A stretch of DNA of 64,000 nt. It comes from Methylomonas koyamae. Lineage in GTDB: Bacteria; Pseudomonadota; Gammaproteobacteria; Methylococcales; Methylomonadaceae. The first letter of the stretch is position 1. The number at the start of each line of letters is the position of its first letter. Below are positions 33,987 through 43,469 of the stretch, one piece after another. The stretch lies in the NCBI RefSeq assembly GCF_006483455.1, contig NZ_PPPU01000003.1, positions 1 through 64,000 on the forward strand, written 5' to 3'. Below the pieces are notes generated by a model, which saw only the letters and a list, made by a program, of their open reading frames with translations, did no database searches and was not told where the DNA came from. Position numbers and translations under genes: made by a program.

Positions 33987-36407
33987 GTGGCTATAAAAAT
34001 AATTAAAGATAATGTCGATAACGGTCTGGCATTACTTTGTTTTCTTCTGCTGATTGGGTGTAACTCTCCGGTTGAAACTGCCGATAGCCATCTGCAAAAA
34101 GGGAAAGACTTTATCGAGAAAGGAGAGTTTGATAAGGCTTTCCTTGAGCTAAAAAGCGCCAATCAGAGTGATGATAAAAGAGGAGAGGTTTACTACTATT
34201 TGGCGTTGTTGGATGAAAAATCCAATAATTATAAATCGATGAAACAAAACTTGATCAGGGCGTTAGAGCTAGATGCTAATTTACTTCAGGCTAGATTAAA
34301 GCTGGGTAAGTTGCATGTGTTATTTGGTGAGTTAGATAAAGCATCGGAGCAGGCTAAAGCCGTATTGAATGTAGATCCAGCCAACTTAGAAGCTCAGATT
34401 ATCGAAGCCTCTGTCTATGTGAAGCAAGAAAAGAACGATCAAGCTAATACTATCGTACAACAATTATTGAAAGACAATCAGAGTAATGTCGATGTGCTTT
34501 CATTGGCGGCCGCTCTGGCTTATAAAGCTAACCAAGCGGTAGAGTCTTTGAATCTAATTGAAAAGGGCTTGAGTATTGATGGTAAGAATATTGCATTGCG
34601 TTTATTCAGGGTAAAGATCAACGCATCGAATAATGCAGTCGATAAGGTAATAGAAGACTATAAGCAGCTTGTCGAGCTATATCCGGAGAATAACAATTTT
34701 AAATTGAGTTTGGCTTCGATTTATTCTATGACAAATAAGCTGGATTCGGCTGAATCCCTGCTTCGGGATGTTTTAGAAAAAGAAGGTTATAAGCCCGATT
34801 CGGAAATTACATTGCTCGAATTTTTCAATGCTAGATCCAAAGATCGAGTACCTGCGGAATATGAAGCTATGGTGAATCGTCATCAGCAACAGGCTGCTTC
34901 GATTGTGGAGCTATCGAAATGGATGATGGCAAATGGCTTTACAAGCAATGCTGAAACTGGTTTGAAGAAAGTCGTTGCCTCGGAAGGAAGTAGTGAGTTG
35001 GGTTTAACTGCACAAGTACTAATTGCTGACATCGCTGTTGGTGCCAAGCAATACGATTCTGCAACACAAATCGTTGATAAAGTGCTTTCGTCAGATTCGG
35101 ATTTTGTTCCGGCTAAGTTATTAAAGGCTAGGCTTTTTCTGATAAATAGCAATCCTGACGAAGCTGTGGCTCTGCTTAATAAATTAGTCTGGGATAAGTC
35201 GAATTTAGACGAAGTCTACTCTTTATTGGGGCAGGCCCATCAAGTTAAGAAAGATCGCAAAACAGCAGATAGATATTTTAAACAGGCCTTGGAAGTGAAT
35301 CCGGTTAACATGGTGGCCTTTACAAATAGCTTTGGAGCTTATCTTCAGACCGGTCAGAGAGATGCGGCCAGACAGATTGTGGAAAAGGCGCTTAAATTAA
35401 AACCAAATCAAATTAATTTTCTTATTGGCGATGCGGAACTTGATATCTTAGAAAAACGTTGGGATCAAGCTCAAGATGCTGTGCATAAAATAGCTTTGTT
35501 TTCCAAAGAAAAAGCGGTTCCTATTTATTTGCAGGCTAACGTGTTGCAAGGTAGGGGCAAGTACGCCGATGCAGTAGTGTTGTATGAAAAGATTCTTCAG
35601 GAATTTCCCGGTCATCTCAATTCGATGATGAATCTGGTTCGTAGCTATGATGCTTTAGGCCAGAAAGAAAAGGCATTGGCATATCTCGAAAAACACCATG
35701 AGCGACATCCTGCTGATGAGGTGATAGTTGGGGTTTTGACGGACGTTTATTTGACCAGTAAAGATTACGGCAAAGCTAAAAAGTTGCTTGCCGTGCAGGT
35801 CGAACAGTTTCCTAGAACTCCTTCAGCCTATTTGGCTTTGGCCAAAGTGGAAGCGTTATCTGGCGGAAATGTCGACACCGTAAAGCAAGTCTATTCGAAG
35901 GGCCTACAGGCCAATCCCGGAGACATACAATTGAGTCTGGCTTTGGCAGGGCTGTATGAACAGGCTAACGAAAAACAAATGGCAAGAAAAATTTATCAGG
36001 AATTGCTTGCCAAAGATCCTGATGTTGACGTGGCGATCAATAATTTATCTTCCTTGCTTGTGGAATCTGATAGCGACGATGATGTGGCTAAAGGCGTGCT
36101 GTTGGCGGAGAGGTTTAAAAATTCGGAAAACCCTTATTTTCAAGATACGTACGCTTGGGGGCTTGTTAGATCCGGTAAGATCGCCGATGGGATGAAATTA
36201 TTGGAGGAGATCGTTATCAAAGAGCCAAAACTGCCTGAATTTAGGTACCATTTGGGTGTGGCGCACTACCGCAGTGGCAACAAAGCTACTGCAGTATCGG
36301 AATTAAAGCAGGCAATTGCTCTCTCTGATAAGCAGAAGAAGGGGTTTGCTGGCGTGGATATAGCGAAGAAGATGCTGTTCGAGATCGAACATTCTGTAAC
36401 CAAATAA
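33987..36407 (+). CDS. prsT: XrtA/PEP-CTERM-system TPR lipoprotein PrsT
   Basis: An 806-residue envelope protein. A GTG start at 33987 gives an N-terminal hydrophobic segment ending in the lipobox LLIGC (Cys near 29). The rest consists of some 20 tetratricopeptide repeats, for example FDKAFLELKSANQSDDKRGEVYYYLA and YADAVVLYEKILQEFPGHLNSMMNLVRSY. PrsT proteins are regular members of XrtA exopolysaccharide loci and probably scaffold the export machinery. The gene is visibly richer in A and T than the 1-28 kb region. It is followed after 21 bases by the export-protein gene. Confidence 0.9.
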   Translation: MAIKIIKDNVDNGLALLCFLLLIGCNSPVETADSHLQKGKDFIEKGEFDKAFLELKSANQSDDKRGEVYYYLALLDEKSNNYKSMKQNLIRALELDANLLQARLKLGKLHVLFGELDKASEQAKAVLNVDPANLEAQIIEASVYVKQEKNDQANTIVQQLLKDNQSNVDVLSLAAALAYKANQAVESLNLIEKGLSIDGKNIALRLFRVKINASNNAVDKVIEDYKQLVELYPENNNFKLSLASIYSMTNKLDSAESLLRDVLEKEGYKPDSEITLLEFFNARSKDRVPAEYEAMVNRHQQQAASIVELSKWMMANGFTSNAETGLKKVVASEGSSELGLTAQVLIADIAVGAKQYDSATQIVDKVLSSDSDFVPAKLLKARLFLINSNPDEAVALLNKLVWDKSNLDEVYSLLGQAHQVKKDRKTADRYFKQALEVNPVNMVAFTNSFGAYLQTGQRDAARQIVEKALKLKPNQINFLIGDAELDILEKRWDQAQDAVHKIALFSKEKAVPIYLQANVLQGRGKYADAVVLYEKILQEFPGHLNSMMNLVRSYDALGQKEKALAYLEKHHERHPADEVIVGVLTDVYLTSKDYGKAKKLLAVQVEQFPRTPSAYLALAKVEALSGGNVDTVKQVYSKGLQANPGDIQLSLALAGLYEQANEKQMARKIYQELLAKDPDVDVAINNLSSLLVESDSDDDVAKGVLLAERFKNSENPYFQDTYAWGLVRSGKIADGMKLLEEIVIKEPKLPEFRYHLGVAHYRSGNKATAVSELKQAIALSDKQKKGFAGVDIAKKMLFEIEHSVTK

Positions 36408-36428
36408 ATTAGACTTTCCTAGTAGGCT

Positions 36429-37106
36429 ATGTTGATAAACAATAAAATATTCTGCGCAGCTTGGTTTGCGGTATTTTCTTACGTATTTTTTTCTGGATGC
36501 GCTCAGCCTTTACTTGAAGACGTAGAGCAGGCATCCGATTACACTTATCGTATCGGCCCCGGAGATAGCGTAAACATATTCGTATGGGGTAATCCGGAAT
36601 TGTCGACGTCAGCAGCTGTAAGGCCGGATGGAAAAATAACTGTGCCGTTGGTTGAAGAGCTTTTGGCAAGCGGTAAGACACCCTTCGAGTTGGCGAGAGA
36701 TATCGAGAAGGTGCTGTCTACTTACGTTAAAAGCCCTCAGGTCGTGGTTATGGTTGGAGGCTTTAAAGGTGTGCGAGATCAGCAAATTCGAATTATCGGA
36801 AGAATTGGTGGCGGTGGGGCCGGCGGTGGCGGAGGTGCCAGTGGCGGCGGCGGCGGCGGAGGGATCGGTCGATATCAAGGGAAATCCATCCCTTACGAGA
36901 GAGGCATGACATTGCTGGATGTTATTATCCAAATTGGGCTTGATCAATTTGCCGATGGAAACAGGGCAAGCGTTATACGAAACGTTAACGGAGAGTTAAA
37001 GCCGTATGCTGTGCGAATCGATGATTTGATTGATAATGCGGATTTAACGGCCAATGTTTTAATGATGCCAGGGGATATTTTAATTATTCCTGATGCGTAT
37101 TTTTAA
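36429..37106 (+). CDS. Polysaccharide export lipoprotein (Wza/EpsA-like) with glycine-rich insert
   Basis: A 225-residue outer-membrane polysaccharide secretin-like protein. The lipobox FFSGC places the lipidated cysteine at residue 24. The Poly_export domain follows with YRIGPGDSVNIFVWGNPELS and VRPDGKITVPLV, then a SLBB-like domain (PYERGMTLLDVIIQIG). Between them, residues about 126-145 are almost entirely glycine with a few Ala and Ser, at a place where homologues usually have only a short linker. It would form the export channel for the exopolysaccharide. It lies between prsT and the chain-length gene. Confidence 0.9.
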   Translation: MLINNKIFCAAWFAVFSYVFFSGCAQPLLEDVEQASDYTYRIGPGDSVNIFVWGNPELSTSAAVRPDGKITVPLVEELLASGKTPFELARDIEKVLSTYVKSPQVVVMVGGFKGVRDQQIRIIGRIGGGGAGGGGGASGGGGGGGIGRYQGKSIPYERGMTLLDVIIQIGLDQFADGNRASVIRNVNGELKPYAVRIDDLIDNADLTANVLMMPGDILIIPDAYF

Positions 37107-37161
37107 AACTGTTTCGGGGTGTTTTTTTAATAATGGTGAATGAATTTAAGGTCTTTTAATT

Positions 37162-38715
37162 ATGCAGCAAGATCTTTCAGAAGTGTATTTTTATTTAAAA
37201 GGTACGCTTAAGTACAAACGAGTAGCCGTTATATTCGCGTTGGTGGTATGTATTGGTGCTTGGGCTTATGTGTTTTTAATGCCTGATAGGTTTGAATCTA
37301 AGGCGAAGGTGCATATAGATTCGGCCACAGTGATTAGACCGCTCATGAGAGGGATGGTTATTGAGCCAGATATATCTGCTTTGATAAGAATAATACAGCA
37401 GTTAATGTTCACCCGGCCTAATTTGGAAAAAATTATCGAATTGTCTCAGTTGAGCCGAGTTCAGGACGATTTCGGCGGCAAATCGGATTTAATCGAACGT
37501 CTCAAGAAAGACATTACCATCACTGGCGGAAGGGGGGATATATTCGACATCGCCTTTGCTTCTAAGGATCCCGAAGTGGCAAGGAGTGTGGTGCAAGCGG
37601 TGTTAACAGTGTTTTCGGAACAAACCGAAGGTAAAGCGCTGGCTGATGCCAGTGATGCTCAGCGTTTCATAGAGCAGCAGATACGGGATTATGAAATTAG
37701 ATTGCAGGATGCAGAGAAGGCCAAAGAAGAGTTTAAACGAACCAATTTGGATTTATTGAACGATACCGATCAATTTCAAGCATTGCAGAAAATGAAGGAG
37801 CAGTTCCAGGACGCCAATACTGCACTTCAGCAAGCCATATCAAGAAGAGACGTTCTCGCGGAACAGGTAGCCGAAGTCCGAGATTCAGATGAAGATTGGG
37901 GGATTCCTACGACCTCCCAAGATGTGCCGTCCGCCGATAACGCCAGAATCGAGTCGCTAAAAGACAAGCGAACTGAGCTTTTATTGAAATACACCGAAAA
38001 GCATCCGTCTATAATCGAAATAGATAAGTTGATAAATACGCTGAAAACTCAGGAAGAACAGCAGGCGGCAGGTAAACAGGTTTCGGTGGAAAAAGAAGCT
38101 AAGAGCGATGAACAGACTTCGATCGCGCCCGCTAAAATGACAAACCCATATGTGCAAGCCCTGAAAATGGGATTTGATAACGCCCAAGCAGAGGTGGCTT
38201 CCAATGAGGCTTTAGTAGATTCGATTCGAAAACGAATAGCCAAACTGGAGGAGGGTTTGAATGAGCGTTTAACTATCGAGACGGAGATGAAAAATCTAAA
38301 TCGCGATTACGAAACGATCAGTCGTAAATATTCTGAGTTATTGGAAAGAAGGGAGCAGGCACACATCACCGAGCGCGTGGATGATCAAACTTCAAGATTA
38401 AAGTTTAAAATAGCTGATCCTCCGAGTAAACCTGATAAGCCGAGCTTTCCGAACAGAAAGTTATTTTATTCGTTGGTTTTACTGGTAAGTATCGTAATAG
38501 GGTTTTGCGTCGCTTTTTTAATTTATTTTATTCGTCCGGTTTTTATGTCTACGCGCCAAGTTCGCGTGGTAACTGGACTCCCTTCTTTGGGCAGTGTGTC
38601 CTTAACCTCCCAGGGCATAACCAAATCCAGTAACGTCGACTGGGTGTTAGTATCGACGTTGCTGTTATTGGTGGCTGGATATTTTGGAATTATGGCGCTA
38701 GAAATACTTAAATAA
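37162..38715 (+). CDS. XrtA-system polysaccharide chain-length determinant (Wzz-like)
   Basis: A 517-residue inner-membrane polysaccharide co-polymerase. A first transmembrane helix lies at about residues 21-38 and the Wzz signature follows (DRFESKAKVHID). A long periplasmic coiled-coil region covers residues 165-400, and the second transmembrane helix (about 432-455) follows the proline-rich ADPPSKPDKPSFPNRK segment. A third hydrophobic segment closes the protein. It controls chain length and normally acts with the tyrosine autokinase encoded next. Confidence 0.92.
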   Translation: MQQDLSEVYFYLKGTLKYKRVAVIFALVVCIGAWAYVFLMPDRFESKAKVHIDSATVIRPLMRGMVIEPDISALIRIIQQLMFTRPNLEKIIELSQLSRVQDDFGGKSDLIERLKKDITITGGRGDIFDIAFASKDPEVARSVVQAVLTVFSEQTEGKALADASDAQRFIEQQIRDYEIRLQDAEKAKEEFKRTNLDLLNDTDQFQALQKMKEQFQDANTALQQAISRRDVLAEQVAEVRDSDEDWGIPTTSQDVPSADNARIESLKDKRTELLLKYTEKHPSIIEIDKLINTLKTQEEQQAAGKQVSVEKEAKSDEQTSIAPAKMTNPYVQALKMGFDNAQAEVASNEALVDSIRKRIAKLEEGLNERLTIETEMKNLNRDYETISRKYSELLERREQAHITERVDDQTSRLKFKIADPPSKPDKPSFPNRKLFYSLVLLVSIVIGFCVAFLIYFIRPVFMSTRQVRVVTGLPSLGSVSLTSQGITKSSNVDWVLVSTLLLLVAGYFGIMALEILK

Positions 38716-38722
38716 GGCGTTA

Positions 38723-39634
38723 ATGATGAGTATTATTGAAAATGCGCTAAAGAAAGCGGCTAAACAAGGCTTGGTTGTCAATAGCGAAACTGTCGAGCCA
38801 GCCAGTTTGGATGTCGGTAAAAAACCAGGTTTGCAGGATATCGATTTAGTAGAGTCCGACAACACAAATTTCGGTATTGGGACCAAAGTGGTTGCGGACA
38901 GGCAGGTCGTTATCGATTGGTAAGCACTATCTGAAAATGGTTTCATTGATAGTAACAATGCTAAGTCTCAACTTGCTGAAGAGTTTCGGGTGATAAAGCG
39001 TCCTTTGGTTAACAATATCCAAGGTGCTGAGAATAACGGGATTAACCGGTCTAACCTGATTTTAATATGTAGCAGTTTACCTGGAGAGGGGAAAACATTT
39101 GTTTCGATTAATTTGGCACTTAGCATCGCTAATGAAAGAGATAAAAGCGTTCTGCTTATTGATGCCGATGTTGAGAAACCGGGTGTAGCTAAACAGCTTG
39201 GAATTGATAACTCTCGCGGATTGATTGAATACTTGGAGGACGACAGAGTCACTTTTTCAGACATTTTATTAAAAACCGATTTGCCGAATTTGAGCATTAT
39301 TACTGCGGGTAAGCGGCATAAGTACTCAACCGAATTGTTGTCTAGTCAGCGAATGTATTTGTTTGCCGAGGAAGTTAGTCGCCGCTATAAGGATCGTATC
39401 GTTATCTTTGACTCCCCGCCGCTCTTGGTTGCTACCCAGGCTCAGATTCTTGCCGAGCTTGTTGGGCAGGTCGTACTTGTTATTGCTGCGGAAGTTACTC
39501 CGCAGAGTGTTGTAAATGAATCGGTTTCGAAACTGAGCAATTGTGACGTGGTAATGACGTTGCTAAATAAAACGAGAAAAGAAATAGATATATACGGTCA
39601 TAACTACAGTTACGGGAAATATGGCCATTTTTGA
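38723..39634 (+). pseudogene. XrtA-associated tyrosine autokinase interrupted by an in-frame stop
   Basis: One frame from the ATG at 38723 to the stop at 39634 encodes a complete BY-kinase of about 303 codons, except for a TAA at 38921-38923. The first part (66 residues, MMSIIENALKKAAKQG) and the part after the stop (AEEFRVIKRPLVNNI onward) both match the family. The second part keeps Walker A (PGEGKTF), Walker A' (LLIDADVEKPG), Walker B (IVIFDSPPLL) and a C-terminal tyrosine cluster (YGHNYSYGKYGHF). A GTG at 38990 with a GAAGAG ribosome-binding site could restart translation to give a 214-residue catalytic fragment. Either the gene is inactive, a shortened kinase is made, or there is a sequencing error. 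Confidence 0.85.
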
Positions 39635-41288
39635 TTGTCGTGGGGTTTCGTTTGATAAAGCCAGCCGGCGTCTGCTTGCCGCAGGCCTTTTTGCTTATTT
39701 TGGTTTTTCAGAAGTCTGTTACGGATTTGATTGGCGCGTGACTCCTAGTTTATCTGCTTCCGAAACGTTCACTGACAATATAAATCTCGCTAACGTTGAT
39801 AAAAAAAGCGGCTTCGTGACCGAAGTTACCCCAGGGCTATCATTAAACGGTGCATCCCCTTGGAGTAATTTTAATCTGAATTATCGGCTGCAGAGTTTGC
39901 ACAATGCCGGTGGGCGTGATGATCTGGATTTTAATCACCAACTGAATATGTCGTCTTTGTATCAGGCGGTGAGGAATACATTATACATACAGACTACAAG
40001 TTCAATTAGTCAACAAAATATTAGTAATGCGTTTGTTACCACCGATAATATTTCCGGTTCCGGTGGCCGAACCGAGAATAAGAACTTTAGTATCTCTCCT
40101 TATTGGACGCCACGATTCGGTTCGTTTGGGAGTGGGTTGGTCAAGGTTGGATATAGTCGGTCTACTTTTGACAACGCTACTTCGGAAGGGACAACAGGTG
40201 TGGTCCCGGATAATTTTGTAACTGATTCCGATACTTTTACGCGCCAAGCCCGTCTATCGAGCGGATCTTTTTTTAGCAGCGTGAATTGGGCTCTAAATTA
40301 TTCGTCGACGGAACAAACTAGAGGAACAGGTCAGGATGTCCGTTTTGAACAGTATCAAGGAGATATGCGTTATTTTTTTAATCGAAAGTTCAGCGTTTTC
40401 GGTCAGGCAGGGTTCGAAAATAATGATTATCAGACTACGCAAAATAGTATACGAAACGGCTTCTTCTATACTCTTGGCGGACGCTGGAGCCCCAGCCGCT
40501 GGTATTGGTTAGAAGTAGGTTTGGGTAATAACAAGCATGCCACGCTACAATTTAATCCGTCGAACAATTTTAGTTCTACCATTACATATCGTAACAAGGA
40601 TGTAGGGCTGAACACTGGAGACTCTTGGGATGCGAGTCTGAGGTATCAGCTTCAGCGAGCTAATATCGGCTTCAACTATAGTCAAGAGACTACCACAACT
40701 CAGCAGTTATTGACCGAGCAGGGCTATTTCCTCAGAGATGCATCTGGGAATCTGAGTCAAGTGATCAACACTCAAGATTTAATTACTCAGGGTTTTTTGA
40801 TGGTGGACCCGTCAGACCCAACCGGAACTCGGTTAATTCCCGGCCCCAATTTTAATAACTCTCGGCTCGTGGCAAATCCATTCGATTTGGTCAATGATGT
40901 CATTATTCGCAAACGCGGAGCATTGTCGGTCAGTTACCAATCCGGCAAAAGCAGTTATAACGCTTCGGTTTATAACGAGAGGCGGTCATATGAACTTCGA
41001 GCTGGCGAGGACATGTCTTATGGCATTTCCGGCGGGTGGCAGTGGCAAATCGAGCCAAGGTTGGACTTTTACCTAAGGCCATCTTGGCAGCATAACGAGG
41101 GCCAAATTACGGATAACACCCGGTACGATGTCGCATTGGGCCTTACGCGCGCAATACCTATAAATCTCGGAAGACCGTTACTGATGAATACCAGATTAGA
41201 GTTTCGCCACATCAACCAAAGTTCTGACACTTCACGTTTCGACTATACTGAAAACCGTGCAACAGCCAACTTCAATGTTCGTTTCTGA
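39621..41288 (+). CDS. PEP-CTERM-system outer-membrane beta-barrel protein (TIGR03016 type)
   Basis: A 555-residue predicted outer-membrane barrel. An N-terminal signal region (about residues 10-33) precedes alternating hydrophobic strands such as LNYRLQSLHNAGGRDD, VKVGYSRSTFDNAT and WALNYSSTEQTRGT, and the chain ends with the barrel signal NFNVRF. The family is regularly encoded in XrtA exopolysaccharide loci and may form or support the secretion pore. The start at 39621 overlaps the end of the kinase frame by 14 bases. Confidence 0.88.
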   Translation: MAIFDCRGVSFDKASRRLLAAGLFAYFGFSEVCYGFDWRVTPSLSASETFTDNINLANVDKKSGFVTEVTPGLSLNGASPWSNFNLNYRLQSLHNAGGRDDLDFNHQLNMSSLYQAVRNTLYIQTTSSISQQNISNAFVTTDNISGSGGRTENKNFSISPYWTPRFGSFGSGLVKVGYSRSTFDNATSEGTTGVVPDNFVTDSDTFTRQARLSSGSFFSSVNWALNYSSTEQTRGTGQDVRFEQYQGDMRYFFNRKFSVFGQAGFENNDYQTTQNSIRNGFFYTLGGRWSPSRWYWLEVGLGNNKHATLQFNPSNNFSSTITYRNKDVGLNTGDSWDASLRYQLQRANIGFNYSQETTTTQQLLTEQGYFLRDASGNLSQVINTQDLITQGFLMVDPSDPTGTRLIPGPNFNNSRLVANPFDLVNDVIIRKRGALSVSYQSGKSSYNASVYNERRSYELRAGEDMSYGISGGWQWQIEPRLDFYLRPSWQHNEGQITDNTRYDVALGLTRAIPINLGRPLLMNTRLEFRHINQSSDTSRFDYTENRATANFNVRF

Positions 41289-41300
41289 ATTATCTTAAGA

Positions 41301-42329
41301 ATGTACGACGGTTTTTATAATCTCACCCAAAAGCCTTTTCAGCTCAGCGCGGATCCTGATTTCTTTTTCCAAAGCTCAGTCCATAAACGGGCGTTGGCCT
41401 ATATGCATTATGGCCTGACCCAGGGTGAAGGCTTTGTGTTGGTCATCGGTTCGCCCGGTACCGGCAAGACCATGTTGGTAAAAAGTTTGATCAAAAATTT
41501 GAATAAAGACAAATTGTTGATCGGCGTAATGATGACGTCTCAGGTCGGGCCGGAAGATACTCTGAGAATGGCTGCATCAACGTTCGGTTTCACATTTTCC
41601 TTGACTGACAAGGCTAGTTTGCTATCGGGCTTTGAAAAATTCATCGTCGAAAAAGCGAGAGAAGGAAGGCGGTTATTGCTGATTGTGGACGAAGCGCAAA
41701 ATTTGCCTAAACAGTCGCTGGAAGAGTTGCGAATGTTGACGAATCTGGATGTGAACGGCAACCCAGTATTCCAGGTGTTTTTGGTTGGACAGACGGAATT
41801 GAAGCGCACTATTTATGCGGCTGACATGGAACAGTTAAAACAACGCATAGTTTCCACATTCCAACTCGATCCTTTGGATTTGGAAGAAACTAAGGAATAT
41901 ATTTTGTTTCGCCTGCAAACTGCCGGTTGGTGCGGAACGCCGGAATTTGCTCCGGGTGTTTTCGATGTGATTCACGAATTTACCGGCGGTATACCTCGGC
42001 GAATTAACTCGTTGTGCGATCGTCTATTGTTGTTCGGTTATTTGGAGGAACTGGCACTATTGAACGAAGAAGCAGTGCAAAAGGTGATTGTCGAAGTCAA
42101 AGAGGAGATGTTGCTCGAATCGGGAGATGAAGACTTTCATATGCCACCCCTGGTTTCCAGTCGTGTTGGTGGTCTCGATGCGAGCTTGGAGCAAAGATTG
42201 GATCGCTTGGAAAGTATCGTGGACGGCTTAAGGGTTAGCGCCAATAAGGAGAAAGCCCTGCTTAGAAAGGCGATCTTGCTACAGTTGGATATGGATAGCG
42301 TTTACGGTGAAACAACGGATTCCGAATAG
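41301..42329 (+). CDS. XrtA-associated ATPase, ExeA/GspA-like
   Basis: A 342-residue AAA+ ATPase. It opens with the ExeA-type block MYDGFYNLTQKPFQLSADPDFFF, has Walker A GSPGTGKTML near residue 51, Walker B LLIVDEAQNLP and the sensor region GGIPRRINSLCDRLLLFG. A C-terminal helical tail (residues 285-342) completes it. In XrtA loci this protein may drive assembly of the export complex, as ExeA does for secretin insertion. The gene follows the barrel gene after 12 bases and precedes wecB by eight. Confidence 0.9.
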   Translation: MYDGFYNLTQKPFQLSADPDFFFQSSVHKRALAYMHYGLTQGEGFVLVIGSPGTGKTMLVKSLIKNLNKDKLLIGVMMTSQVGPEDTLRMAASTFGFTFSLTDKASLLSGFEKFIVEKAREGRRLLLIVDEAQNLPKQSLEELRMLTNLDVNGNPVFQVFLVGQTELKRTIYAADMEQLKQRIVSTFQLDPLDLEETKEYILFRLQTAGWCGTPEFAPGVFDVIHEFTGGIPRRINSLCDRLLLFGYLEELALLNEEAVQKVIVEVKEEMLLESGDEDFHMPPLVSSRVGGLDASLEQRLDRLESIVDGLRVSANKEKALLRKAILLQLDMDSVYGETTDSE

Positions 42330-42337
42330 GGTTAATA

Positions 42338-43462
42338 ATGCCTAAAACTATAGTCTGTGTCGTCGGCGCACGGCCGAATTTTATGAAAATGGCGCCTATT
42401 ATTCGGCAAATGCAACAATTAAAAGATCGGATCGTCCCTTATCTTGTGCATACGGGCCAACATTACGATCAAACGATGAAGGATACGTTTTTCCAACAAT
42501 TGGGTATTCCGGAGCCGGATTGCGATTTGGGGGTTGGATCGGGGACGCATGCGGTCCAAACCGCAAATGTCATGTTGCGTTTCGAGCCGGTTCTGGACGA
42601 GGTCAAACCCATTGCCGTTCTGGTTGTTGGTGACGTTAATTCTACGATTGCATGCGGATTGGTAGCGGTTAAAAAAAATATTCCGCTGATTCATGTGGAG
42701 TCGGGATTGCGGAGTTTTGATCGGGAGATGCCGGAAGAGATAAACCGTATTCTTACCGATCAGATTTCGGACTTGCTATTTACGACCGAACGAGCGGCGG
42801 AAACCAATCTGGTTAAAGAGGGAATTGCGCTCGAGCGGATCAAATTCAGCGGCAATGTCATGATAGATACCCTGCTGGCGAATTGCAGACAGGCCGATTC
42901 CTTGTCTCAGATTTTGCAAAAATATGGCGTCGATTGCCTTGTCTCCGAAAAAAAGTATGCATTGTTAACTATGCACAGGCCGTCTAACGTCGATGATGTT
43001 GAAACACTATCGCGCTTGGTTTCGGTAATTGTGGATATCAGTAAAAAATTGCCTGTGGTGTTCCCTGTACATCCTCGGACCCAGCAAAAACTGCGCGAGG
43101 CTGGTTTGTTATCGCAGTTGGCGGAGCAGGATATCGTATTGCTCCCACCAGTGGGCTATCTGGAGATTTTGGGATTGATGCAGTCAGCCCAGTTAGTGTT
43201 GACTGATTCGGGCGGGCTACAGGAAGAAACCACTGCATTGGGTGTGCCCTGTATCACCCTCCGCGAAAATACCGAGCGGCCTATTACCGTAACTGAAGGT
43301 ACCAATACTATTGTGGGTAGTGATCCTATCAAAATCATGATGTGTGTCGACGATATTATGGCGACCGGCGGTAAATCAGGTCGGGTGCCTGAATATTGGG
43401 ATGGTCGGGCGGCCGTTAGAATCGTGGAGGAGATTTTGCGGCATTATCAATTAGCGGGCTAA
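42338..43462 (+). CDS. wecB: UDP-N-acetylglucosamine 2-epimerase (non-hydrolysing)
   Basis: WecB interconverts UDP-GlcNAc and UDP-ManNAc in the cytoplasm, giving a precursor for surface polysaccharides. The 374-residue length is normal. Typical blocks are VVGARPNFMKMAP, HTGQHYD, HVESGLRSFDREMPEEINR, HPRT and DSGGLQEE. No UDP-ManNAc dehydrogenase (wecC) is present in the window, which suggests ManNAc is used directly or that the enzyme is encoded elsewhere. It lies inside the exopolysaccharide operon. Confidence 0.95.
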   Translation: MPKTIVCVVGARPNFMKMAPIIRQMQQLKDRIVPYLVHTGQHYDQTMKDTFFQQLGIPEPDCDLGVGSGTHAVQTANVMLRFEPVLDEVKPIAVLVVGDVNSTIACGLVAVKKNIPLIHVESGLRSFDREMPEEINRILTDQISDLLFTTERAAETNLVKEGIALERIKFSGNVMIDTLLANCRQADSLSQILQKYGVDCLVSEKKYALLTMHRPSNVDDVETLSRLVSVIVDISKKLPVVFPVHPRTQQKLREAGLLSQLAEQDIVLLPPVGYLEILGLMQSAQLVLTDSGGLQEETTALGVPCITLRENTERPITVTEGTNTIVGSDPIKIMMCVDDIMATGGKSGRVPEYWDGRAAVRIVEEILRHYQLAG

Positions 43463-43469
43463 CAAACTG

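Noticed and set aside
38723-38923. Separate 66-residue gene before the kinase
   Set aside because: Its sequence is the normal N-terminus of the tyrosine autokinase, in the same frame as the rest; it is better explained by one stop codon.
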